Positions 12,418 through 23,316 of a DNA stretch of 64,000 bases are shown in pieces. The stretch's first letter is position 1; every line of letters starts with the position of its first letter. The notes under the pieces were generated by a model. That model searched no databases and was not told where the DNA came from. It was given only the letters and a program-made list of their open reading frames with translations. The DNA comes from Nautilus pompilius. Taxonomy: Eukaryota; Mollusca; Cephalopoda; Nautilida; Nautilidae. The DNA lies in assembly GCA_018389105.1 (NCBI GenBank), contig JACATO010000648.1:2232001-2296000 (forward strand), in the 5' to 3' direction. A program made the position numbers and the translations under genes.

Positions 12418-12455
12418 AATAAAAAATACATTTGAATTGCACACAATGTGTGTGT
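12418..12455 (+). terminator. Putative polyadenylation site
   Basis: AATAAA at 12418-12423 is followed about 25 bases later by the GT-rich AATGTGTGTGT at 12445-12455, the normal spacing for a cleavage and polyadenylation signal. It would serve the candidate exon at 11821-12020. The Tc1 element begins immediately after it. Confidence 0.4.
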
Positions 12456-12456
12456 A

Positions 12457-14012
12457 CAGGTGCATCTCAAAAAATTAGAATATCATGGAAGAGTTAATTT
12501 TTTACATAATTTAATTCAAACAGTGAAACTTTCATATGTTCTAGATTCATTACACACAAAGTGAAATATTTCAAGCCTTTTTGTTTTAATTCTGATGATT
12601 ACAGCTTACAGCTCATGAAAATCAAAAATCCACCATCTCAAAATATTAGAATATTTCATAAGATCAATAAAAAAAAGGATTTATAATATAGAAATGTCGA
12701 ACTTCTGAAAATTATGTTCATTTATGCACTCAATCAGGACAGCTTTTGCACGAATCACTGCATCAATGCGGCATGGCATGGAGGTGATCAGTCTGTGGAA
12801 CTGCTGAGGTGTTATGGAAGCCCAGGTTGCTTTGATAGCAGCCTTCAGCTCGTCTGTATTGTTGGGTCTGGTGTCTCTCATCTTCCTCTTGACAATACCC
12901 TATAGATTCATAGATTCTCTATGGGGTTCAGGTCAGGAGAGTCGGCTGGCCAATCAAGCACAGTAATACCATGGTCAGCAAACCAGTTACTAGTAGTTTT
13001 GGCACTGTGGGCAGGTGCCAAGTCCTGCTGGAAAAGGAAATAAACATCTCCATAAAGCTTGTCAGCAGACGGAAGCATGAAGTGCTCTAAAATCTTCTGG
13101 TAGATGGCTGTATTGAATTTGGACTTGATAAAACAGTGGACCAATACCAGCAGATGACATGGCACCCCAAATCATCACTGAATGTGGAAACTTCACACTG
13201 GACTTCAAGCAACTTGGATTCTGTGCCTCTCCAATCTTCCTGCAGACTGTGGGACCTTGATTTCCAAATGAAATGCAAAATTTACTTTCATCTGAAAAGA
13301 GGACTTTGGACCACTGAGCAACAGCCCAGTTCTTTTTCTCCTTAGCCCAGGTAAGACGCTTCTGATGTTGTCTCTGGTTCAGGAGTGGCTTGACACTAGG
13401 AATGCGACACTTGTAGCCCATTTCCTGGACACGTCTGTGCATGGTGGCTCTTGATGTACTGACTCCAGCCTCAGTCCACTCTTTGTGAAGCTCCCCCAAG
13501 TTCCTGAATCGGCTTTGCTTGATAATCCTCTCAAGGCTGTGGTCATCCCTCTTGCTTGTACACCTCTTCCTACCACACTTTTCCCTTCCAGTCAACTTTC
13601 CATCAATATGCTTTGATACAGCATTCTGCGAACAGCCAGTCCTTTCAGCAATGACCTTCTGTGGCTTACCCTCCTTGTGGAGGGTGTCAGTGAGTGTCTT
13701 CTGGACAACTGTCAAGTCAGCAGTCTTCCCCATGATTTTGGTTGTGTGTACTGAACCAGACCAAGAGATTCATGGTATTTATACCGCATAAATAGTGATT
13801 TACTCAAACTCAAAATGGAATATTTTAAGATACATTTTTTCTTTTTTTTTTTTAGCTGTAGGCCGTAATTATCAAAATTAAAATTAAAAAATGCTTGAAA
13901 CATTTTAGTTTACATATAATGAGTCTGGAATGTATACAATTTTCACTTTCTGAAATAACTGACAAAAATATTGAACTCTTCCATGATATTCTAATTTTTT
14001 GAGATGCACCAG
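12457..14012 (-). mobile_element. Tc1-type DNA transposon, nearly full length
   Basis: The left end CAGGTGCATCTCAAAAAATT and the right end, whose reverse complement begins CTGGTGCATCTCAAAAAATT, form long inverted repeats extending to the ATTC...CATGGAAGAG stretch. A second inner copy of the TCAAAA-ATTAGAATAT motif near 12638 and a degenerate one near 13815 suggest an IR/DR arrangement. TA flanks the left end; the right flank reads CA, so one target base has mutated. Length is about 1.56 kb. The ends and the transposase are those of the Tc1 family familiar from teleosts and amphibians, with related copies reported in lampreys. Confidence 0.93.
12681..13733 (-). pseudogene. Tc1 transposase, frameshifted
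   Basis: The start is MGKTADLTVVQK at 13733, followed by paired helix-turn-helix domains (GCSQNAVSKH, then GVSTSRATMHRRV) and the KPLLNQRQHQKRLTWAK linker. The DDE catalytic domain keeps all three acidic residues: D in FSDESKF, D in FQQDLAPAH and E in SPDLNPIENL, in the DD34E style. It ends about 340 codons later, which is full length. Two lesions break it: a frameshift near 13135 after SSAGIGPL, and an 8-base tandem duplication near 12901-12918 just after ENL that puts a stop in frame. No functional protein is expected, but the family match is strong because most of the sequence is intact. Confidence 0.93.
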
Positions 14013-14699
14013 CATAATCCAAAAAATTGTTAAAAAGAACAATTTTTCCTTGAAATTAGATTTCCAAATCAAAGATACTTTTGGCTCAATCTTAAGTGTA
14101 CACAATTAACTAACTCTCCAACACTTTCCTGCAGGTTTGGGATAGGCTTGATACCTGCTGCTATCAATTCATCAAGGTATTTGTTTTTTTTTTTTTTCCT
14201 TCTTGCCTTTCATGTACTAATTTGTTAGCCTGGATTTGTAGCTGCAGGTTCAGCTGCCTTAATCAGAGACTATAGAGCTTTATACAAGAAGAAACGATAG
14301 GGCAGAAGATATTTTTGCTTGGTGGTCCAACAAATGTTTCAAAATAGTGTTCTCATGGTCCTCTCAAGGAATGATGTTTCAACCTTAGAAACTGTATCAT
14401 TGGTGCCATAGGAGCTATGATAGGGATTTGACTTGGTTGATTGGGCCAGTTACCAGAGTACAGGTGCTGATCCTCAGTCCTGCAAACCATGCACTATTCC
14501 AGATGAGAGGACACTCAGATCCAGGATTGACCACCTGGACTTATTCCAGCTACTAATTTTTTTGTTTGTTTGTTTTTTTTTTTAAAAAAAAATCTTAATG
14601 CAAGAAAAGTTAGTTCTAAGAAAGTTATTTTTAATTAGTCTTCAGAATATTGTTCAACAAGTTCATAACTAAGAGCTGAAAACATCTCCAATAGCCATT
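14013..14699. other. Non-coding DNA
   Basis: Mixed-composition sequence with poly-T near 14181 and a TTTG-type simple stretch near 14561. No exon or transposon was identified. Confidence 0.5.
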
Positions 14700-15080
14700 A
14701 CAAGTTTAACAGGCCCCCTCACAAGCCAGGCGGGCACCTTCTCGTCGATACGCAGACCCAGGTTCGAGAATCTCCGTGGGCGGAGTGAAGCCGTTTCCCG
14801 CCCTCTGTTTGATTCTCGGTGCCTCTCGTGAGAAGTTACCGAAAATCCTCTTTCCCCAACTTCGTAGGTAGACGCTCAAGTGAAGCGTTAATAATGTCCG
14901 GTAAAACGAAAGTAGTAACTCGAATTACCATGTGGTTAGTCCTGCGGCAGCAGCGCTGGCGACGTTCGAGGAAGACGGTCAGGTGAGCGGCTTCCCTGCT
15001 GATGATAAAGTTAACAGCTTCATCGGTTTGTTGAAGCAGAAACGCAGGCGGCGGCACACAGCAGGAGGTCGGAATTGATC
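14700..15080 (+). promoter_or_regulatory. CpG-richer patch, possible promoter
   Basis: This 380-base patch has far more CG dinucleotides and higher GC than the flanks (CTCGTCGATACGC, GTGGGCGGAG, TTCCCGCC, GGCGACGTTCGAGG). GGGCGG is a GC-box-like core. No TATA box is evident. A short open frame with a good donor lies inside it. Because open frames run on both strands, transcription from either strand is possible. It could instead be a fragment of an unrecognised transposon. Confidence 0.35.
14894..14982 (+). CDS. Candidate first coding exon inside CpG patch
   Basis: ATG at 14894 opens MSGKTKVVTRITMWLVLRQQ and continues as a basic stretch, RWRRSRKTVR. The donor TCAG|GTGAGC at 14982/14983 is close to consensus. 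The length is 89 bases, leaving in phase 2. No following exon can be assigned. The opposite strand also has an open frame (15057-14836) starting MPPPAFLLQQTDEAVNF. Only one, or neither, is real. Confidence 0.22.
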
Positions 15081-18000
15081 ACGTGTGCTGCCTGCTTCCC
15101 CTGTTGTTGTATTGCCTCAGGACTATATCCACACACTTTAGCATACGTTTGTACTGCGTACTACTGGAAATTAAAATGCCTTTAACCCTCTCATTTTTTT
15201 TCAATTTTTCATTTCGAAAGACGTTTTGAAATCTGTGTGATGCGATACGTTCAAATATCACTGCTTCGGATGCTTCCGCAATGACGACATAGGGAAGATC
15301 AGCAACCCCATAGTAAAGAGTGACCACCCCCCTGGCTCCTGAGGGGTGGGTTGAAATACAATGCATTCATTGTAACCCTTGTGAGAACATTTACTAATAC
15401 TGTTGGGTCAGTCTTCTTTTTCCTTGAGAGTCTACAATGAACATTCTAGACTAAATGCAATTTCACTTACATCCCTACACAACATGACTATATCCTATAT
15501 CAAAATGATTACAGCAGCATCAACTCGCAGCTAGTATCATTGAATGTATATGAACTTGAAGCCAAAGGCACATCAAAGTATTTACCTCCCCCATTATTAG
15601 GAATCCTATCTTAGCTATTAAATTTAACTGCTACCTTCGCTAAATTTTATTTAAATGAGCGCCACCATTCACACAGATGCAGTCTATTCTCTTGAAAACA
15701 ATATCTAGATCCCAATTCGCTATTAGGTTAAAAGAGACACAACGAGCTGAATTACTTAAAGTAACAAAAAATAGATATGCTACGAAAAGGACACTTTGAG
15801 TTTGCTCTTCCTCCCACATCTAAAAATCAAAAGTTTTAGTGGAACTTTCACCTGAGAAGTGGTCATGAAGCTCACTTAGTATGAAAGAACACACTCCTTA
15901 ATATTTTAGCCAAGATGGAGAATCTGTAGCCCCTGCCATAACCAGGGAAATGTACGACAACAATGAAACAAATTTTAAAATTTTAGAAGATTAAGCAATC
16001 AGTGGAGTCATTTAGTCGACCTCGTCTGTCAATTGCCATTTCTGTATGCTAACCAATCCTCAACTTAGTGTAGCTCACATCTATAACTGTTGATATCATA
16101 CTACGGACCTGATGACATCAACCTACTATAACATATCACAAGTAGTAAAAAAAAAAAAAAAAGTATCAGCCTGTTAATAGCAAGAATTTACTCCATAACT
16201 AAAAGAAAATTTAATAACTTGCCCATGCCGTGAAGTTCAAGGATCGGTTAAAGATGTAACAACTTTCATTTTATTACAGTCACTGCTGAACTATTTGTTG
16301 TCACCCCATCCTGTCTTTAATATCAATTATTACACCAGATCTAAGAGAAAGACTAAAATGGATAAACATGCCAGCAAGAGAAAAAAACAAAAAATTGCTT
16401 TGCTATGGAAACTTAATGATTATCTGTTACAGAGCATTAATGATGAGAAGACTGGTACTTCCAATTGATGCTAAATGAACAGAATAAATATAGATGAATT
16501 TTCTAACAGAGCAATCTTTCCCAACTTCAGCAGCATGGTTGATCATGGACAAGTTAAAAAAAAAATATATACCTGTTGTTTCTTACATCTGCCATTTATG
16601 ATTGCTGGGCAGGTATTACATATACTTCTAATTACCTCACCTCCAAGTATAATACATTAGGTTTTAAGGCTAAATAAATAATGAACAAGGACTTCGAATT
16701 CTGGAGAAAGGGGAGGGGATTAAAAGGAGATTCTGTAGAGAGGAAATGTAGAGACCAGAGGGGAGACCAACAAGAGAAACATTATTGGTTAATGTCACCC
16801 CCTTACATTATTCTTACTTTTATTTAGCTTTGAACAAAGATGATTACCGCAAACCCCATGTTTATGGTGAATCCCTAACTTGACTTCACTTAAAAAAATT
16901 ACGAACCAGTTAGAATTCAGAGAGGAAAGTTGTGGTCTGCTCTGCGATAGAGTAAGGATACTTTGTAAGAGAGATTCGCAAAGAGCAGGGTTTGATGTGA
17001 TCCCATCACAGGCTGGGTGAGTTTACTGTGGTCAGCAGCCCCAGATGAGAACTGCAATGCTTTTTGCTTAAGGGGGGGGGGCGGGTTTCTTTCTTTCACA
17101 TGTGGGAACAAAAGTTAACTGAACTGCTAGACTCTTCCATGTTTTAAATTAAGCTTTTGTGGAAACCACAAAGGGCTGTTAAACTGTGTGATCTTATGGA
17201 ATCCTGGGAGTTGGTAATTGTAGTGGATTACGTGGCAAGAACCTGCTGTTATTTGAAGCTTTTAAAGGACTCTTTTAAACCAAAACAAAACTGTTTTTTT
17301 TTTTTTTGTCCCTCCATATTAAAAAAATAAAAGCTAACAAAGATTTCTGGGGCAGGTACTGGTCATATGAACCTTTATACAAAACATTAATTGTAAGGTC
17401 CATTGTTTACTACCAAAATTGTCACCCTGACAAATTTTAATTTTCCTATCTGAATAAACGATCTGTAAAACTCACAGTCGCACTCTACTGGGATGGATGC
17501 CACAAGGGATATGCTGGATGTAAATGTTAACTCTCGAAAAATATCTACCTTTTATACTGGTACGATGATGAGGTACCTAGTTCTTCCCACTATAGAGGTA
17601 AACAGGCTTTAAGTAAATAGAATTACTGAATACAGTCTTAAAAACTGGCTTCAGGCAGAATGCCACAAAAGACACTCATTAAAAGTAGAAGTCTTATGGT
17701 GGAGCAGACAGGCAAAGGACTGAACATCCATTAGCTGCTGGTTGCTGTCTCCATAAAGACAGACTTTGTGCTTCAGCTTTTCTCGGCCATCCACTTGTTT
17801 AATTCAGCCACTCCTCCTCCTTTTTCCCCAGCCACAAGAATTCTTTACCTAGCTGCTAATATGTAGCACTTATTGATCACGTTTGTTATCTCATCAAACC
17901 TTGGTTTTATTACAGGAGGCCCACCAACAGGCATCCTAAGTGGTTGATTTGTGGTCTGATAATACTGCCTTCGGCTTATCTCTTCAACAATAAAAGGTTA

Positions 18001-18083
18001 CCAACTTTCAAAACGAAAGCAGAAATATCGTTAACATGGAAGAACTACAAGACAGTACACACAGCAGTCACACCTTTATATAT
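15081..18083. other. Non-coding DNA
   Basis: No exon is supported. A G8 run followed by CGGG lies near 17073 and an A16 run near 16147. The block 17750-17910 has balanced composition with TGATCACGTTTG and CATCAAACC, possibly a conserved non-coding element, but nothing in it can be proved by eye. Confidence 0.45.
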
Positions 18084-18102
18084 CCCCCCCCCTGGGGGGG
18101 GG
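18084..18102. repeat. C9-T-G9 mirror-complement tract
   Basis: Nine C, one T and nine G in succession form a near-perfect inverted repeat with a single-base centre. Either strand could fold as a hairpin, and both G and C runs could adopt four-stranded forms. Confidence 0.9.
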
Positions 18103-18977
18103 ACAAGGGGTGCAACAGTCAACTAATGAAACCATCCTGATACAAATGTAACAGTTAATTCTAGACAACTTCTAAAGCAGGGACCAGAAACTACAACAGC
18201 ATAAGCGCCTAGTCTTGGTCAAATATAGTACTACTAGCGATTGAAAGAGTTAATTTCCCATCCCTATTAAAGGCTAACTTGCTACCAAAGAGCATGAAAA
18301 GAATAAATAAAACCAGAACATCTGAAAACCTATAAATGACACTAGGGGGGGGGGAAGTGTGTGTTTATTTGGTCAGTTAAACCTAAAATAAACTCCGTCT
18401 TTAAGTGTGTGTAAAGATGAAAACTTTGGTATTAACTTAGTAAAAAAAAAAAAAAAAAAAACCTGGACTGCATCCACTAAACAGTAAAGGAATTTTGGTC
18501 ATTCCTCAAATCTGTGCCACAGCATCAACTCTCTAGAAAGGAGATTGTGCCTGACAGGTTATAGGTTTCTGCCATGACATGGTTTCCTTAATTATTGACC
18601 ACCGAAACCTTCCCGCTTTAATTATTGTTACATTTCACATTTTCCTGCACGCCCACCTTCAAACATAAATACTTACTTTCTTCTGGGACTGCCATTAACA
18701 AAGGTTTAACACCCTGACTGCCAACGAGGACCAGATTACACGAGTGGGCTTGTAGCCTGTAGGCGCTGCATTAAACATGGATGAGGTGGCAAAATATATA
18801 TATATATATTTTCCAAAACCAAGAGAATTTGGTCAAATGCAATATTTACTCAAACAGCCTTACCATTCTTCTACAATACTTTACATCCACCTTTTCTCTT
18901 TTCTTTTGTGATTTACAATGTGAGGGATAATGTCCATGCGTGATTCGATTTCTCATTCGCTAAATTTTAACTTTCAG
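18103..18977. other. Non-coding DNA with simple runs
   Basis: G9 near 18345, A19 near 18442 and a (TA)n run near 18797-18810. No gene was identified. Confidence 0.5.
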
Positions 18978-19202
18978 ATAATCAAAAGAAATCGCTGCCT
19001 GTCCATGCACAGTTCATCCCTATCCAACCCAAAAAGACACCAACACGAGCATGTGCGCACATCCAACAGTGCGATCTATAGAGAATACAGCACCGATGGC
19101 CATTACTGCAAACAGAAGCAGCAACAGTGTGGCATTCTGGGTCAACCAGACTCTACATTAAAAGAAAACTTGCTGACGGAGTACAGAATACGATGTAACT
19201 GA
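18978..19202 (+). CDS. Weak candidate terminal exon
   Basis: The acceptor TTTTAACTTTCAG ends at 18977 and a phase-0 frame runs 74 codons to TGA at 19200-19202. The peptide holds IIKRNRCLSMHSSSLSNPKR, YREYSTDGHYCKQKQQQCG and ENLLTEYRIRCN. Its composition is polar and plausible for a tail, and the patch has more CG than its flanks. There is no family match. An untranslated or regulatory reading is equally likely. Confidence 0.2.
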   Translation: MIKRNRCLSMHSSSLSNPKRHQHEHVRTSNSAIYREYSTDGHYCKQKQQQCGILGQPDSTLKENLLTEYRIRCN

Positions 19203-20962
19203 GACCACAGGATCATGGAAGAATGGAATAAAACAGCCAAAAAAAAATGCAGCAGAGGAGAGAGGTGGGAGGGAAATGGATCTTGTTTCCATTTTCTTCA
19301 GAGATTATTTTATTAGCAATGTCAGAATTTACGAGTTGATCGGCCGGTTTCTAGAATAACAGTTTGAACGAACGGAAATCCACTCACAAATCTGTTATAA
19401 ATATGCAGATGGATCTTCAATTCCGTTATAAACAGCAACTGCAAGAGCATCACAGTGGAAAAAACAATAAAAATACATTCGGAGCCGATTTGTATCTTGA
19501 TACAGGAAGGGGTGGGGGAGCCAGTAAAACAAAATCCTAATGCAAATTGCTTTCCTTCCCCTCTCCACACCTGAGGCTTTTATTTCAGACCCTTATATCT
19601 TTGTCGCCATGCAGGCAACGTTTTACAACATAATTCCCAAATAAAAAACAACAAAAACGTCAATAAAACAAAAGGAGAGAGAAAAATATTTACTTTCCTC
19701 TATCCATGCAATTCCGTCTCTTTTTAAATGCACACATTTAAGGACATTTTCCGCTCCCCAACAGTAAATCAGGCAGGTAATATGAAACTTTGGTTTCAGC
19801 AGAAAATCTCCACCATCATCATGAAAACGTTAAAGGTTGATACAAAGTAAGCCAGGCCAACATTTAGGAAAAAGATGAGGAGAGATGAGCCCAGACATGG
19901 AAGCAGATGCCAACACACTTTTAAAAAATAAAACGCAGACCGGTTTCATTATTTCTCTCCTGTTTATCATCTGCCGCTGAACAATGCTGATTAAATAGTT
20001 TGTCACATTATCTTGTATTTGGCTTTTTTGTATAATCACGCAGCACTAACTTATATTTTCCTAGGATGTGTAGACAGATCTTGGAAAAAATTAATTGGCT
20101 AGACGCGGAATTAGCACAAGTTTGCAAGATATCGCTTTCTGAAGAATTCCTTCACACAGTAATTAGCATTTACTAGACAATACAGCCTTTTCACCTCAGC
20201 TACATGACTGCAGACAGGTAAGACAATTCCAAGTGAAACGACATGGGCAAAAGAAAAAATGGCAGAGACTCTGTGTTTAGTATGTGCCAATTGTGTATTT
20301 TCCAGGTTCTAATCGCCGCCAGCAGTATTAGTTACGCTAACTAGAAACTGCGGATAATTTTTTAGAAAGCACCAAATGTCCTTAGGCTAAACATAAAAAG
20401 CAAAACTAATTATGAACAAAAAAAAACAAACAGAGTTTTCTAAGTAAACTAACTTTTTAAAAACATATATTCCATTTTTAAAAAATACTTTTGCACATGA
20501 ATAATACAGCCTCAGAAAGCAGTCAGTTCCTGAATCCATTAGCTTTCTGCGCATTCCTGCTCACCAGCATTGTTTGTTTATGCATTCATTTTCTCCTTTG
20601 TCTTCAACAAACGTGCAAATTTCGCACCAAGTTGGGGGGGGGTCAGGTTTTTATTTTTTTTTAAACGTGTGTAATATTATACAAGGGGCATAATTTAAAC
20701 AGACCAGTTTCTAATGAACTTAGCAATACGCCGGATTCGAGGAAGCACTGGTGGTGGCCAGAATGGATGATTGATCTACACAGGAACATGAATCATAATG
20801 GAGATGGCGAAATGTTTGAATGCAAAACCCTGCTGGCGGTTTCAGTGTGCAGCACATTGCACACATGAACAGACTCATCAAATAACTGTATTATTAACAG
20901 CAGTGGAATTTTGCTTCATCAAGATATTTCACTCATTAAGCTAATTACTACAGGCTTTTCAG
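19203..20962. other. Non-coding DNA
   Basis: No exon or transposon was identified. A G8 run lies near 20634 and T9 near 20652. AGCACATTGCACACATG near 20851 is a small imperfect repeat. The block runs directly into the tandem array. Confidence 0.5.
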
Positions 20963-21939
20963 TATATGACGTAGAGCGAGGGATATGTATGTATGACGTA
21001 GAGCGAGAGGGATATGTATGTATATATATATGACGTAGAGAGAGAGGGATATGTATGTATATATATATGACGTAGAGAGAGAGGGATATGTATATATATA
21101 TATATGACGTAGAGAGAGAGGGATATGTATGTATATATATATGACGTAGAGAGAGGGATATGTATGTATATATATGTGACGTAGAGAGAGAGGGATATGT
21201 ATATATATATATCTATATATATATATGACGTAGAGAGAGAGGGATGTATGTATATATATATGACGTAGAGAGAGAGGGATATGTATGTATATATATGTGA
21301 CGTAGAGAGAGAGGGCTATGTATATATATATATATCTATATATATGACGTAGAGAGAGAGGGATATGTATGTATCTATCTATATATGCCGTAGAGAGCGA
21401 GGGATATGTATGTATATATATATGACGTAGAGCGAGAGGGATATGTATGTATATATATATGACGTAGAGAGCGAGGGATATGTATGTATATATATGTGAC
21501 GTAGAGAGAGAGGGATATGTATGTATATATATATATGACGTAGAGAGAGAGGGATATGTATGTATATATATGTGACGTAGAGCGAGAGGGATATGTATAT
21601 ATATATCTATATATATGACGTAGAGAGAGAGGGATATGTATGTATATATATGTGACGTAGAGAGAGGGCTATGTATATATATATATATATCTATATATAT
21701 GACGTAGAGCGAGAGGGATATATGTATCTATATATATATATATATGACGTAGAGCGAGAGGGATATATATGTATCTATATATATATATGACGTAGAGAGA
21801 GAGGATATATATATATATATCTATATATGACGTAGAGAGAGAGGGATATGTATGTATATATATATATAATATATGACGTAGAGAGAGAGGATATATATGT
21901 ATATATATATATATATATATATGACGTAGAGAGAGGATA

Positions 21940-21970
<31 letters not shown>

Positions 21971-21990
21971 GACGTAGAGAGAGAGGGATA

Positions 21991-22021
<31 letters not shown>

Positions 22022-22295
22022 GACGTAGAGAGAGAGGGATATTATGTATATATATATGACGTAGAGAGAGAGGATATATATGTATATATATATGACGTAG
22101 AGAGAGAGGATATATATGTATATATATATATCGATATATATTATATATATGACGTAGAGAGAGAGGGATATGTATGTATATATATGACGTAGAGAGAGAG
22201 GATATATATGTATATATATATGACGTAGAGAGAGAGGATATATATGTATATATATATATATATATATATCTATGACGTAGAGAGAGAGGATATAT

Positions 22296-22328
<33 letters not shown>

Positions 22329-22924
22329 TATATATGACGTAGAGAGAGAGGATATATATGTATATATATATGACGTCGAGAGAGAGGATATATGTATATA
22401 TATATGACGTAGAGAGAGAGGATATATATGTCTATATATATGACGTAGAGAGAGAGGATATATCTGTATATATATATGACGTAGAGAGAGAGGGCTATAT
22501 ATGTATATATCTATGACGTAGAGAGAGAGGGATATATATGTATATATATATGACGTAGAGCGAGAGGGATATATATGTATATATATATCTATGACGTAGA
22601 GAGAGGGATATGTATATATATATCTATGACGTAGAGAGAGAGGATATATATATATATATGACGTAGAGAGAGAGGATATATATATATATCTATATATATA
22701 TGACGTAGAGAGAGAGGATATCTATATATATATATATGACGTAGAGAGAGAGGATATATATATATATATATGACGTAGAGAGAGAGATATATATAATATA
22801 TATATGACGTAGAGAGAGAGGATATATATATATATATATATGACGTAGAGAGAGAGGATATATATATATATATATGACGTAGAGAGAGAGGATATATATG
22901 TATGTATATATATATATATGACGT
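20963..22924 (+). repeat. TGACGTAG/GA/TA tandem array, about 50 units
   Basis: Each unit is TATATGACGTAG, then a short (GA)n, then G(G)ATAT and a variable (TA)n, often with TGTATGTA. I count about 50 cores in roughly 1.96 kb, a mean period near 39 bases, with length differences coming almost entirely from the TA run. Two subtypes are arranged in order: the left part favours GAGGGATATGTATGTA, the right part GAGGATATATA. A few cores vary (GCCGTAG near 21388, GACGTCGAG near 22373, GCGAG variants). The final core reads TGACGTCAGGGCTC, the only one with a full palindromic TGACGTCA. Open frames across it (21848-22192 plus; 22722-23015 minus) are repeat artefacts. Confidence 0.97.
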
Positions 22925-22937
22925 CAGGGCTCAATAC

Positions 22938-22954
22938 AGAGAGAGAGAGAGAGC
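22938..22954 (+). repeat. (AG)n flank of the array
   Basis: A short GA tract following CAATAC immediately after the terminal TGACGTCA. The same order (TGACGTCA, TAC/ATAC, then AG repeats) recurs at 27390-27426. Confidence 0.85.
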
Positions 22955-23316
22955 TGACTGCTGCAGAAGAATTTCCAACAACTGTACAATTACAAACTCC
23001 CCCACTGCCGTCCACTAACGCTATCCATTATACCTAGAATTAGCGCACATGTGGAAAAACATCCCAGTTAAAAATGATGCTAGTAACCACATGACGGAAA
23101 TCCATTTAAACAGGAAAAAAATTTTAAAAGTATCTGAGGTTTAACTTGAAATTGTCATGGCAAAAAAAAAAAAAAAACAAACACCATGTCAATCTGCCAC
23201 TTAAACTTACTAATGGCACATTGCTGCCACAGAGCAGTGTCTACTGTACACCTGTAAATATCACACGTGGCTTCTCTCTCTCTCTAAAAAAGGGGTAATA
23301 ATAAAAATGTGATGTA

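Noticed and set aside
14755-14790. tRNA B-box-like GGTTCGAGAATC
   Set aside because: No A box at the right distance, and the flanking bases cannot form a T stem.
20963-22924. CRISPR-like regular array
   Set aside because: There are no unique spacers; the intervals are variable TA and GA tracts, and the genome is eukaryotic.
21848-23015. Open frames through the TGACGTAG array
   Set aside because: Frames follow the repeat and encode YIYIYI/DVERE patterns; no start context or domain.
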